Source: Stereum hirsutum FP-91666 SS1 (Eukaryota; Basidiomycota; Agaricomycetes; Russulales; Stereaceae). Taken from it: a stretch of DNA of 64,000 nucleotides. The DNA lies in the NCBI RefSeq assembly GCF_000264905.1, contig NW_006763144.1, forward strand, positions 496,001 through 560,000, in the 5' to 3' direction. The notes below the pieces were generated by a model. It was given only the letters and a program-made list of their open reading frames with translations. It did not search any database and was not told the origin of the DNA. The position numbers and the translations under genes were made by a program. This document shows positions 34,982-45,910 of the stretch, piece by piece; the stretch's first letter is position 1, and each line of letters starts with the position of its first letter.

Positions 34982-35248
34982 CTGTACTTTTTCGACCAAA
35001 GGTTCGTCACGCGTTCTCCGCGTTGATGAACCGAACAAAATACTGCGTGACCTCACGCATAACGCAGGGTGAGCGAACAGTGACCTCGGCAGGCGCTTGC
35101 ACAAAATAATCATTTTCGCAAGCGCCTACGTTGTTTTCTGAACCATTTACGGGTCCCGTCACGCTCACGCACGGCTTCTGAACCGTGACCCGGGCGAAAC
35201 TGATGGGTGACGTAAATTCTTGATGAACCTTTGGTCGAAAAAGTACAG
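34982..35248. mobile_element. MITE copy 2, 267 bp, CTGTAC termini
   Basis: Same length, orientation and termini as copy 1, with TA flanks at 34980-34981 and 35249-35250. The only difference I noticed is in the internal stem, where this copy has GCAAGCGCCT (perfect hairpin partner of AGGCGCTTGC) and copy 1 has GCAAGCCCCT. The near identity implies recent movement. Confidence 0.88.
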
Positions 35249-35250
35249 TA

Positions 35251-36082
35251 CTTCGAATTGTTCATCGACGCACTGCACGGCGCGCGACAATACCTTTTAC
35301 ACTCAAAGTAAGTCGCTCTTTTTCGCCTTCCTCGTCGGTTTGGTAGCATGGAGGAGCTATGCAACGCTTCCCATGGAGATATAAGTGGGCCGAATCAGCC
35401 ATCAACCCATCTATTTACTGCCAGAACTGTCCATACCGACAAGTGTATTATCGTCCCTGTTATCCGTTTTCCTCCAGTTCTATATGGTAATTTTAACGTG
35501 CTGCGAGATTCTATCCGGTGCCCAGCCAAACAAAGGCAGCCTAGTACCGCGTAACTCACACAATACGTGAATGTTCTTTCTCCTCTAATACCTTTGAATT
35601 TACAAGTACAAGAATGTGATCAGATAATCTTACTCCCATACTAATAAACAACAATGTCAAGAACACTGATCGCAGAAGAGCGATCTCTCACGGTTTGGAC
35701 CGGTGGTTAATCAGGGCCGAGCGATGTTCTTGTGGCCGTACCTGAGGGATCTACGCAGGCAGGTGACATTGCTCCTGATGCCCCCGGGGCCGGAATAGAT
35801 TTGAGGTTTCTCTGATTTACGTCTTCACTTCGAACGTTGGCACCACCAATGACACTGCAGGTGGAAAATCCAAATTTGGACGTCCATTTGGTCGACAAAG
35901 GCCCGCTGTTGTGCCGCCTATGCTGAGACATTTAAAACGCCACAAATTTTGTTTCCCTTTCTCTTCCGCCCCTCCGTATTGTTTTCCCCCGCCTCACTCC
36001 GCGACTCGCGCATCTCACTCCGCTTCTCTCCGCATCGCGCTCGCCTGTAACCCTCCGATTCGCGTCTCGTCCGGCCTGTAGA
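35251..36082. other. Intergenic; promoter of second HMG array gene
   Basis: No supported gene. A TTTAAAA at about 35931 lies about 150 bp before the next ATG and may serve as its TATA element. Confidence 0.4.
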
Positions 36083-37202
36083 ATGGCTCCGTCGAGGAAA
36101 GGAAAACAAATGAGCGTTGACCAAGACTCTCCGGTTCGTACCCACCACTCACAACTCAACACTTTCCATCGACTGACTTACATACATATCGTGTGCCGAT
36201 GACGCCTCTTCGTTCATCGTCTCAAGGGCATTGATCAGGATCGGTCCGCAAAGAAAAACCAGAAAAAGGATGGCCATATTCCTCGGCCGCCCAATCAGTT
36301 TATGCTCTTTAGGGCTGCCGCTCACGACGGTGAGGTGTCGGGCCTTCTTCCCCACGGTCACTCGCAGCGAGACTTTTCTCGTATTGTCGGTGAACGATGG
36401 CGGACTATGAGCAAGGACGAGAAGGCAGTCTGGAAGCAGAGACAGGAAGAAGTCAAGGCCGCACATTTACTGCAGAATCCCGGGTATCGATACAAGCCTC
36501 GGCAGCTCAAGAAAGTCATTGGCACTTCTACACCTTCGATTGATTCGTCGTCTACTTTGCTGGTCCCCGAAATCGCTGCAGCACCCCTTGTCGATGTCAC
36601 AATGCCTGCAAGAGCAATCGTCGAGGTGAGCTCATCCCTTCCGCCCCTCTTATCATTCTTCTTCCAGCTCTCTGACTTTCTTTCAGCGCCAGAGCACATC
36701 GTACCTACGCCGTCCAGCTGAGCATCACCAGGATCCTGGTCCGAGGGGAACCAGAGCATCGTTGGGACGAACGGGATCGTCCTCGACGTCGATATCCATG
36801 GCGTCGCCATGGCCTTCCTCAGCCTTACCACAACCGGCACAGGTGCCATCTCCCTTTCTTTCCCTAGGAGACCCGCAGAGCAACCTCGTGTCTGGTTTCC
36901 CCAACCACATTCTACTTGTCCCGGTGCCGCCCGCCCATCTACAGCCTCTCGCGATGCGGTCGTTTGGTGCTTATGGCCATGCTCTTTGGATAGAGCAAGC
37001 CTACATGACGCCCGAAACCTCCCCTACGTTGAGCTCATCTCAAGCGTACAATAGGCCCTCCATCTGGCAATACGGCCCATCACTTCCCACTTCCTCCACC
37101 TCTCAACACCCTTCGGACCGTTCCCCCGCCACTAGGTCGATCCCGATGTATGGTGTTCTTTGTTACCCTGTCGGGGAACATTACGCCAACCCTCGGTCGT
37201 AG
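36083..37202 (+). CDS. HMG-box protein, array member 2
   Basis: Three exons: 36083-36133, from 36227 (or 36239) to 36625, and 36687-37202, giving about 317-321 residues. Two in-frame acceptors (TCAAG and ATCAG) compete at exon 2 and differ by four residues. The HMG box is the clearest of the array: IPRPPNQFMLFRAAAHDG, RDFSRIVGERWRTMSKDEKA, VWKQRQEEVKAAHLLQNPGY and RYKPRQLKK. All expected core aromatics (F, F, W, W, Y) are present. The C-terminal half is Pro/Ser-rich with several Trp/Tyr residues, resembling an activation or interaction region. It starts MAPSRKGKQ, like the MAPTRTRK start of the next gene, which suggests descent by tandem duplication. Targets unknown. Confidence 0.87.
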
Positions 37203-38365
37203 TTCGATACTAGCCCCATCGTGAGATCGAGTTCGATGGATATGTATCAGTAATACAGCAACCCCTACTTCTGCCTTCCTCTCCATCGTCAAATCGAGGT
37301 CACTTGCGTTGAATGTGGCTGGTAGTGAGAACGACATTGCTTTCGCGTTGGCCTCTTCTGATAGTCGTCATGTGCTCACTCCCCAAGTTCTTCTCGCTCT
37401 CCATTTCTGCGTTCATCTGTCTCAATTTACGCTTTCGCTCTCACCGTCTTGTAAATATCGAGCCTGTTATCGCTGTCTATATCCATTGTAATCGAGACTG
37501 TCTCTTCTTCGTCAGAAACTGTCCGTCATAAACCGCTGCCGTAACCCCTTGCTCGTGTCGGTTGGTCATGTAATGGTGGCACGGAGCCGCCTTCCCGGGC
37601 TTGGCGCTGGTTCGGCGCTAAGTTCAATCCTGCTCGGTAAAGTCCGTTCTAGCCAGTTTCAACACGTGTCCGTTTACGTTTAACTTCCTCCACCCCCGGG
37701 TCCTCCCCTCCCAATAACTTAGCTCTGGTGTCAAAAACAGGAGGGTCATTTCACGATTCAACTTCCTGCTCGCCTCTGAGCTTTTGGATAACAAGCGCAA
37801 TACATAGTGCTAAGGTGATTTGAAGGCCCATGCTTTCCGAAACCTCTTACGGCTTGCGGGGCGTGTGCCAGCCGCATTCACTTCCTAATAAGGTCCATGG
37901 CCCCGCTAGGGTTACTGTGACCTTGCCTTCGTGATTTCAAAGTCAAAATGCCACCGAAAAAAACAAAGAAAGCCGCGTCCCGATGGCATACAGTCCCTTA
38001 ATTTATTCCTCCGGATCGATCCAGTGCTCGCGCGCGGTGGTGTTGTTCTGGCAACATGACCTCGCTTGCCGTCCAGATATGGAAGTGTGGATCTTTGTAT
38101 GCCTTTCCCCTTTATGTGCCACCCTTTTTTTGTCGCTAGCGCCGTTGCCCTGCACACGTTCACGATCTCGTCTACGGCACGGGCAGATTTTCGTTTCCAT
38201 GGTCAATGGGAGCAAAATATAAATAGGTGCCCCGCAGGCTATTTCGTCCTTTATCCAAACCCCCTCCAACTCACTTCGAACTTGACATCGGTCGGACTGT
38301 GCCGCTCCACATTCCTTTTGCTTCCTTCTGTCTTCGCTCTCCCCACCACCCTCCCTAATCCTAGC
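37203..38365. other. Intergenic; promoter of third HMG array gene
   Basis: A minus-strand frame at 38003-38560 crosses the next gene's promoter and first exon and shows no family. TATA box at 38218. Nothing else supported. Confidence 0.4.
38218..38225 (+). promoter_or_regulatory. TATA box of HMG-box gene at 38.4 kb
   Basis: TATAAATA lies 148 bp upstream of the ATG at 38366 and is followed by a C/T-rich leader. Confidence 0.55.
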
Positions 38366-39912
38366 ATGGCTCCGACGAGGACCCGAAAGACCGCTTCCCG
38401 GGTGAAGAAGGAAGAGGCGCCCCTCAAGGACACCGTTCCCAAGAAAGCCAAAAAGAGACGACCTCTTTCCACCAACACTGTCACCATCCGCGGCCTTCCA
38501 AACAAGGCACCTGCGATGTACCCCGCTTACGACGAGGTTCGTCCTTTTCCCGTGTCTCAAACCTCACACGTCCATGTACTGATCCTCTGTCTCGTATTTT
38601 TGATATCTGTTGTCCCTAATAGATCGCTGGCGCTATCTGTCTCGATGACCATTCCTCCACTCCACCCCAGCGAAAGTGCTCCCGCAAGCCCCAGGACCAC
38701 GCTCCAAGACCGAGGAATCAATTTATGATCTATAAATCGGCTATATACATGAAGTATACCGCATCGGTAGCCGCGGCGACGATGTGCACCTGGGTGGGGC
38801 AGCAGTATCGCGCCCTGACGCCGGAGGAGAAGGCTCACTGGGAACTGCTCGCGAAGGAGGAGAAGCGCAGGCATGCTCTCAAATACCCGGATTACAAGTT
38901 CAAGCCGAAGAAGAGGGAGGCAAAAGAGAAGTATTATGCTGTAGTGTCTGGCGTTAAGAAAGAGGTTTCTGACGCAGATGATGACTCTTCCCAAAACACT
39001 CCCCTTCCGACGACTCCATCCGATCATCCCTCTTCTTCGGCCCCTCCCTGCACATCCTCCGCACTCGACTCGTCTGCCTACGCTCAGCCCATCGGAATTC
39101 CATCCGTGAACTTCACCACCAACCCCTCCGCCTATCTCTATGCTTCACAGTTGTCGACGTCGGCGATCGTCCCTATCAATGTCCCCCAAGTGCGGCACCC
39201 CCAATCTTACTCTCCGTTCCACAACCGCTCCCTCAACCAGCCGTTCATGCCCATGGGCTCAGCTGGTGCGGGCACGTCCTTCTCCGGCGGATACTCGACG
39301 ACTTGGATGCCTTCCTTCACCAGGATCGCTCGCACGCGCTTCGAGGATAAGGTCATCGACCCTCGGCTCCTCGCCGATACCACAGGCCAAAACCCCGCCT
39401 CTAGCTCGTCCTCGTCCACGGCCGGACCATCTAGCGTTGGAGGTCTCAGGACTCAGGTCAGTCCTGAAGATGCCAAGCTGGGCTACGTCCACCCCGATGG
39501 CGACATGGTCGAACTCACGTCGAGCGCGATGGCCGTAGACCACATGGCGGCATACGATCACTTCGAGTTTCGCATCAAGCGCGTTTTGGCCCTCGGTTCC
39601 AGTGCCCCAGCACCGACACCGCCCTCCTTCGACTTTGCGCCCTCGACGTCCTCTTTCGTGCCGGGGCCTTCTTCGTCTTTCGCGCTAGGGCCTTCATCCC
39701 CCTTGGCGGCGGGGCCCTCGACCACGAGCACCTCTTTTGTTCCCTTTGATCCCAGCTTATACCAGCCGCAGTCTCTGATGATGCCAGGGCCGTGGAACCA
39801 GTGGCAGGGCGAGGGGCTCGATGGATTCAATTTCGCTGCCAGCATACCCTTCGGGGCGGATGGCGGTCCTCAGGGACCCCTTATGGGCTTGAACCTGAAC
39901 TCGTGGACCTGA
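38366..39912 (+). CDS. HMG-box protein, array member 3, degenerate box
   Basis: Two exons (38366-38536 and 38671-39912; 134-nt intron) give 470 residues. The Lys-rich N-terminus starts MAPTRTRKTASRVKKEEAPL and carries KKAKKRRP, a likely nuclear signal. The HMG box reads APRPRNQFMIYKSAIYMKYT, then WVGQQYRALTPEEKAHWELL and KEEKRRHALKYPDYKFKPKK. Entry (PRPRNQF) and helix 3 are good; the segment between helices 1 and 2 (ASVAAATMCT) is unusual for the family, so either the box has diverged or the intron end is placed wrongly. The remaining 300 residues are Ser/Pro-rich with repeated PSSS-type units (VPGPSSSFALGPSSPLAAGP). Same orientation as array members 1 and 2. Targets unknown. Confidence 0.83.
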
Positions 39913-40657
39913 GTCAGGCGTTCAGAGTTCCTTTTCTTGGTTTGTGTTGTTTTCCTGCTCCCTTTCTTGGATCGTTCTCGGACTTAGACGTGTAAGTAAT
40001 GCTGTACGTTATTGGTTTGTCGTTGGTTGTTCTGTCCATATTGTCATCTGTTTGCTTTCGGAGTCGTCTACCTCCCTGCACATGTACATATATCTGTTTC
40101 CCCTTCTTTTCCATCGCATACTAATTCACTCTTGGATCTTCATATCATGACACGCCACGATTTCAACTTGTATCGTTTTCTCTGTTTTCTGCATCCCCTG
40201 AGTCTCTTGTCTTGTGCGTCTTTCTCGTTTCATACATATGATCTGGTTCATCTCTGTGTCGGTGTATGATATCTCTGTCTGTCATTCGGTTGTTGAAAGG
40301 AATCCTGTCTGCTCTAGCCTCTGCTTGAACTGCTCCGAGACTGACTTCTCGGACTGTCCGGCCCACACTCAAACGAATTGAGGCAACGATCAAAGAGCTG
40401 GCGAAAGACACCATACCCACGCTTACAGATTGTTGTCGTTCCTCACAAAGGACCTAAAGATACGAGTGCCGCCGTGACTTCGCAATGCAGAGTCCTGATT
40501 CTTCAGAAGCGACAGTCGTCGCAGAACCAGAGCACCACAATCCCGCATTGCACAGCAAAAAGGCTCCTAGTTGCATCAAACCACCTCTCCTCTACATGAC
40601 ACGACACGACACGCCACGCATCAAACTAGCGATCTCCACTCAAGGCATGTCCACCGT
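39913..40657. other. Intergenic between convergent genes
   Basis: Holds 3' regions of the third HMG array gene and of the ATP synthase delta gene. No supported gene. Confidence 0.45.
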
Positions 40658-41520
40658 CTATTTTGCGCCGATAGCATGCTGCAGAGCCTCGTAGACGTCT
40701 GCTTCGATACGAGCTTCGGCTTTGTCCTCCTCTGAACCGTTACCGGAGAGAACTTTCTGGGCTTCTGCGAGGTTGGCACGGATTGCCTGTTTGGGTGGGA
40801 TGGTGAGTTGCGATGGGGTGGGATGAAGAGGGGGTAAGTTTGTGGGAAGGAAGGGGAGGAACGGATATCAGTGAGACGAGTTCAAGAGTGCACAGAGCAA
40901 TGGTTGCAGCAAGGAGACGGCGAGCAAAGGGGAATGGAAATAATGTGAAAGAGTGGCGTACCTCTGATGAGAAGTCCTCGAGAGGGGCGGCCTCGACAGC
41001 GTTGATGGTGAGCTTGTTGTTCGGGTGAACGGTAGCGAAACCACCAGAAACTACATTTCCACCACACCCACCCACACAATCATCCCAGATGACACCGGAC
41101 AATACATGAGCCATCGACTCAGAATTTCCAGAATACGAGGAGGCATGACGCACCGAACCACTTCTTCGATGAATTGGCAGAGTCGAGAACTTCAACGACA
41201 CCGGGACGGAGAGGCTCGAGCGAAGGAACGTGGTTGGCTAAGATACCCATGTCACCGGTCGCGGCGGCAATGTTGACCTGGACGACATCTGTCGAGGAGA
41301 AGATGGCCTGTTCGATCACGACCACAAACCAACATATGACAAGAAATCAGTTCGAGAAGACGACTGCAAGGAAGAGAGCAGGACGGACCTGGTGAGGAAG
41401 AACGAGGGAAAGCTTGATTTTGTCAGCCACCTCGGCGTAGCCTCTCCTTCCAAGGGCACGGGTGGCAGGGGTGGCAGTGGCGCGTCTGGACGCATGGGAG
41501 AGGAGACGGAGGGCGGACAT
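40658..41520 (-). CDS. ATP16: F1F0 ATP synthase delta subunit, mitochondrial
   Basis: Four exons (41520-41389, 41307-41154, 41050-40962, 40786-40658) encode 167 residues in frame. The N-terminus (MSALRLLSHASRRATATPAT) is a typical mitochondrial presequence, ending near LGRRGYAE. The mature protein has the conserved delta/epsilon beta-sandwich: KIKLSLVLPHQ, VNIAAATGDMGILANHVPS, LEPLRPGVVEVLD, VSGGFATVHPNNKLTINAVE. A C-terminal helical hairpin follows (NLAEAQKVLSGNGSEEDKAE). It is part of the central stalk of ATP synthase in the inner membrane. The length matches fungal homologues. The promoter carries one copy of a roughly 105-bp direct repeat. Confidence 0.95.
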
Positions 41521-41610
41521 CGTTGGGGACAGTGAGTAGCAGCAAATGTTGCTGGTGGTGAGCACAACTCAGCTGGCGTTGGCGGCGTCGGAGCACGCCG
41601 GAGCAGCCTC

Positions 41611-41715
41611 GCCGAAGTCCGACAACGGGCGCCACACGGAGGTCAGAGGTGTGGCGTCCGATCCTGCTCTACTCAACGACTCTCGCTCGATCTGTAACAT
41701 TTGTCCCGTCGCGCT
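41611..41715. repeat. Direct repeat copy A in the ATP16 promoter
   Basis: Begins GCCGAAGTCCGACAACGGGC and matches 44986-45090 over about 105 bp with scattered changes, including GTGTGGCGTCCGATCCTGCT and a following ACGACTCTC block. It holds a short inverted pair CGCCACAC ... GTGTGGCG. It lies about 90 bp upstream of the ATP16 start codon. Confidence 0.75.
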
Positions 41716-41970
41716 CAACTCTATGAAATAGACCACATATATTTACAAAAGCACTTTAAATGACCAAATACAGTATTCAGAGCTTATAATTGGCGATCGC
41801 TACTGTTGCCTACTTTCAATGAGATCGTTAGATATTCACGGCGGACTCAACTGGCTCACTCGAGGCTCCTAAAGCACCCCTCTTTGCGTTTTGTCATCGT
41901 GCCTCAACTCATCCCCATCGACGAGTTACTTACTTGCGCTCTACTGCTACCCACTTTTTTTTTTGCCGCC

Positions 41971-44075
41971 ATGGATCCTGCTTATAGGAACAAGAGTGAG
42001 TGGCGCCCGTCGTTCACCCTCGCTACGAGTGCTGAGCGTTTCTCGTAGAGGTCGTCGACCTGACCGACCAAGAGTGCATTGCCCTCGGGTTCCTTGGTGA
42101 AAGTGAGCCGCTTCGTCATTACGCATATCCATCTCCCACTCATGATTTTCCGTCCACCTTGTAGGCGTTGCTCCGGGTATCAAAGATATTGTCGAAAAAG
42201 TGAGGGCCGACCCCGTGCGCCTAGGCAGCAAGTCTCTCTGTCTTCTTTTCTGCTCGTTTCAGTTCCCACGTACTCACATCTTTTTGCGTTATCAGCCGTG
42301 ACCTGCTTCGCGGTGGACTGTCTCAAGCGCAGGTATGGCACGGCCCCGGCTCCCCCAAAAGACTCTCCCACCTCTCCCGCCTCTCCCATCAGCGAGGCCG
42401 AGACCCTCTACTCACAGCTCAGCACCAATGTTGTTGCCCCCGACCTGATCTCCAAGTATGAGATGCACTTTTGGTATCACGGCATCTCCGGCGACCCTCC
42501 GAAACTCCTGTGGCGTTCCGATATCGAGACCAACCCCTTCCCCACACCCCCGCCTGGAGCCCGCTTCTTCAAAGTCCCCACCAAGACTGCCCGTGGCGTC
42601 TTCAATACGCCGCTCAACGCCGTGTGGGATACCGTAGCCCCCCAGATCCTGGCATCGATAAAGGCCAAAGGCCTCCAGTACTCCGCGCTCAAGACAATTC
42701 GCTTCTCGATCGTCGAGGACGGCCAGGAGGAAAAATTTGGCCCAGTTGTTGTGTGGATCGCTGTTCGTCCCAACACCACCAACGCCGTGGCTGTTCGTAA
42801 TGCCACGCCCGACATCCTTCACATTCTCAATGACGCCCAGATCACCGGGGTCGTAGTCGAGTGGTACGAAGGGTCGGTCCAAAGGCTTGCCGGCCCGCCT
42901 CTGATGAACGTCGAGGACAGGACCAGCCCCAAGTTCGGCCTCAGCCACCCCTTCAACACTGGCCTTGGCATCCCCATCGCCAGGCAGTCTGACGACGCCC
43001 AGGGCACCATCACGTTCCTGTTCCGGGAGGTGAAGACCAGCAACGGCGGTCCTAGCAATAGGATCCTCGCCCTTACCAACAAACACGTCGCTTCTGTCGA
43101 AACGTCCACCCATTACGAGTTAACCCTCAGCACATCCTTGTTTGCGGTGATAGCCGCCTCGCTCGTGCCGTCGTCGAGATCGAAGATGCTGTCTACGCAG
43201 GGCACCGCGATGTCGTTAGACTTGCCGGATAATTGGCCGACTTGGAGTCCAAGTTGGAGTCGGGCGGGGGAGACAGCAGGGCCCTGCGACGCAAGAAGAA
43301 TGCCTTGGACGAGAAGGACGAAGATAACGCCATTCTCCAGACGTTCTTCATCGAGGTCAGTGCCCAATGGCAGGATATCAACAATCGCAAATTCGGTGTC
43401 GTCGACTGGGCTCCCGAGATCTCCGTGAGGGTTGACGACCACCACTACACTCGCGACATCGCTACATTCGCGGTCGATGAGGTGAAGCTCGAGAATTTTG
43501 AGCGTAACGTCGTCGACTTAGGTGCGTTACGTCCCATTTCTCATTCCGATCTTGTTTACTGACAATTCAACTCTTCAGGAAATCAATACAACGCCGGTCA
43601 GCTCGAGGATCTCTTCTGGCCCATCGCTGCCGTTCGTGAGGGCAGGAAGATCCCAGCAGACCTCCAGCTCCCCATCACTCGCGCTCTACCTCGCCGCCTC
43701 TTCATCAATCCCGACACGGAGGACAAGGACGGTAACCCCCTCTATATTGTCGCCAAATACGGCAACTCGACCAAGCTTACATTAGGCCGCTATTCCGGCA
43801 TGGATGCCTATACCTGCACCGACCTCGGACTCGAGTCTAGAGAGGTGGCCATCTATAACTATGGCAAGAATTCTGGCGACTTTTCGGACCACGGCGATTC
43901 CGGCTCCCTTATCTTCACGGGCGCGGGCGACGCGCTCGCAATTCTGCACTCAGGAATGCCTCGTGGCATGCATAACCATGTCACCTACGGTACGCCCATC
44001 TGGTGGGTCATCAAGCAGATCCTCGCCAAGTATCCCTCTGCCGAGTTCTACGGCATCACCTACACCCTTGACTGA
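41971..44075 (+). pseudogene. Decayed serine-protease-like gene (TNKHV ... GDSGS family)
   Basis: The frame encodes a protein of a family recurrent in agaricomycetes and usually left as hypothetical. It has a HFWYHGISGDPP segment, FNTPLNAVWDTVAPQILASI, VVVWIAVRPNTT, VVVEWYEGSVQRLAGPPL, LALTNKHVASVE with the candidate catalytic His, a VDWAPEISV block, and HGDSGSLIFTGAG with the candidate nucleophile Ser. The His/Ser spacing and motifs suggest a trypsin-like fold. Two lesions break it: the frame shifts by one base near 43117-43122, right after THYE, and TAA at 43230-43232 sits in the shifted frame between VVRLAG and LADLESK. An intact 57-nt intron (43522-43578) follows. The upstream short exons (41971 MDPAYRNK, then DLTDQECIALGFL) also do not join cleanly in phase. 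Either a pseudogene or a locus with assembly errors. Confidence 0.7.
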
Positions 44076-44320
44076 GCGCAAACACACACAAGTTCCGTCC
44101 TCGTCGTTCCCCTGTCCCCCCACTGTCCTTTCTCCTCGTCTTCTGTTTTTTTCTCTGCTTCTTGTCTCGTTGGTTCAGACGGGTGTCTTGATTCTCGATT
44201 CGCTGCCAGACGTTCGTCCCTTTCTTTTTCAATTCTTTAAGCTAGTAGCTGACAATCTTTGTCGTTTAGCTCTTCGGCGGATTGCACGCTTCTTCGTCTG
44301 TTCCTTCGACGTCGTCTCGG
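44076..44320. other. 3' region of the protease-like locus
   Basis: T/C-rich sequence leading into a microsatellite. No gene. Confidence 0.4.
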
Positions 44321-44367
44321 CTCCCTCCCTCCCTCCCTCCCTCCCTCCCTCCCTCCCTCTCTCTCTT
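44321..44367. repeat. (CCCT)n microsatellite
   Basis: About nine uninterrupted CCCT units followed by CTCTCTCT, just downstream of the protease-like locus. Confidence 0.9.
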
Positions 44368-44985
44368 GCATTCTCTCTGAATGTTGCTCGTCGCCTGGTT
44401 GTCGACGGATCTGGTGGATATCTTGACTGGTGAATCGCTGCCCTGGTTCGTTCTCCATCTTCTACTTCGTATCTTCCTACCGACTGAGAACAGCCTTGAC
44501 GTCTAGGCACTGGATCGTCGACTTCTCGCTCATGTGTGTCTGGTCTTCTCTCCCGTTTCTCAATACGTGCGGCTCAAAGCTCTTTTTTTTTGAAGCCTCT
44601 CATCGTCGTGTAAACTCGCAGTCTCGTCCGCCCGCATTGTACGATTGTATGAATGTATTTCTCGTCTCGTTTGTTACTGTTCCCCCCTCCTCAATACATG
44701 TACGTTGCTACTACGCCTTTGAAATGTACATTATCGGTGATGTTGTTCATATACGCCGCCGAGTGACCAGATCAGTAAGTCAAACTTTGGACAAGGTAAT
44801 ATGTTGATTACTTGCCAAAAACCTCGATATGTGCAGCAAGCAATGCCTCGATATGTCAACAAGATCTTTTCAATGCTCGCACCGAGTACTGTGAGCGTTT
44901 GCAATAGAGGATGTTACCTACCACATAATTCACTTAGGAATTCAATCTTTACTAGTGATTCCTCACCCTCCCCGCGAGCCTCCGA

Positions 44986-45090
44986 GCCGAAGTCCGACAA
45001 CGGGTGCCACACGGAAGGTGAGCAGTGTGGCGTCCGATCCTGCTCTGCTCGACGACTCTCACTCGATCTCTGACGTCGCGCCTGTCGTGC
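44986..45090. repeat. Direct repeat copy B upstream of the first Ohr-like gene
   Basis: Matches 41611-41715 in the same orientation, starting GCCGAAGTCCGACAACGGGT. It lies about 120 bp before the ATG at 45208. Together with copy A it brackets the 3.3-kb segment holding the decayed protease-like gene. Confidence 0.75.
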
Positions 45091-45207
45091 TCTGCTCATT
45101 GACTTCCCATTCCACTCGCATTCAAAAGGGCGCATCATGAAACGCTTTATTGTGTTTACACAATCCCTATTTTCTGTACCGCCAGCTTCAATTCCTAACA
45201 GTCCGCC

Positions 45208-45910
45208 ATGAACGCATTCCTCAGGTCCTCCCGCTCTTCGACTCCAAGAGCAGCGCTTCGGTTTTCGTCTCTTAAACACAATGTTGTTCTCAGGCGGAAC
45301 CTCATGACTATTAAGTCCCCTCTGGTGAGCTCATAGCACCTGTCTTCCAACGCTTTTCTTGACTTCAAGCAATTTAGTATACCGCCCACGCAACCGCCCA
45401 CGGTAAAGGTCGCGATGGCGAGGTCAAATCCGACGACGATGCTGGTCTATCTGTTCGCCTCGCCACTCCGAAATCTCTCGGCGGGAATGGTGACGGTCAG
45501 AACCCCGAACAGCTACTGGCCATGGGCTACGCAGGTCTGCCTTGACCCTATACGGCTCCTATCCCAGGTTGACCTCGCTGTCTTACTCTTCTATGGATAG
45601 CTTGCTTCTTGACGGCACTCCAAGTCTCGGCTGGAAAGATGGGCAAGTCAGACCAGGCGAAGAGCGCCACGGTGCACGCGAATGTCCATATCGGGGATGC
45701 GAAGGAGGTCGACGGATATGGGCTTTCGGTGGATTTGAAGATTGACGGAGTTCAGGACCAGGACTTGATCGACGCTGCGCATCAGGTCAGTTCGGGTCAC
45801 TCTTCTTCCAACTGTGCGAGTCTTATCAGGTCGTGTTGGTTGTGCCGTTTTAGTTGTGCCCGTACAGTCGCGCGTTCGCGCATGGTGCCGTGGTCAATGT
45901 CTCCAAATGA
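45208..45910 (+). CDS. Ohr/OsmC-like organic hydroperoxide reductase 1
   Basis: Four exons (45208-45324, 45378-45534, 45601-45785, 45854-45910) encode 171 residues. The N-terminus (MNAFLRSSRSSTPRAALRFS) is Arg/Ser-rich without acidic residues, a typical mitochondrial presequence. The Ohr fold is clear: ATAHGKGRDGEVKSDDDAGL, LATPKSLGGNGDGQNPEQLL, and AMGYAACFLTALQV with the peroxidatic Cys. Then VHANVHIG, GYGLSVDLKIDGV, and CPYSRAFAHGAVVNV with the resolving Cys. In bacteria these enzymes reduce organic peroxides with lipoyl or thiol help; the mitochondrial role here is inference. It is followed by a second copy in the same orientation. Confidence 0.9.

Noticed and set aside
22128..39912. HMG-box genes as a mating-type locus
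   Set aside because: Basidiomycete mating loci normally hold homeodomain or pheromone/receptor genes, neither of which is present; the 7TM protein at 4.2 kb is not a Ste3-type receptor by its motifs.
42412..43113. Minus-strand 233-codon frame opposite the protease-like gene
   Set aside because: Long only because of GC-rich codon bias on the other strand; the plus strand has conserved protease-like motifs.
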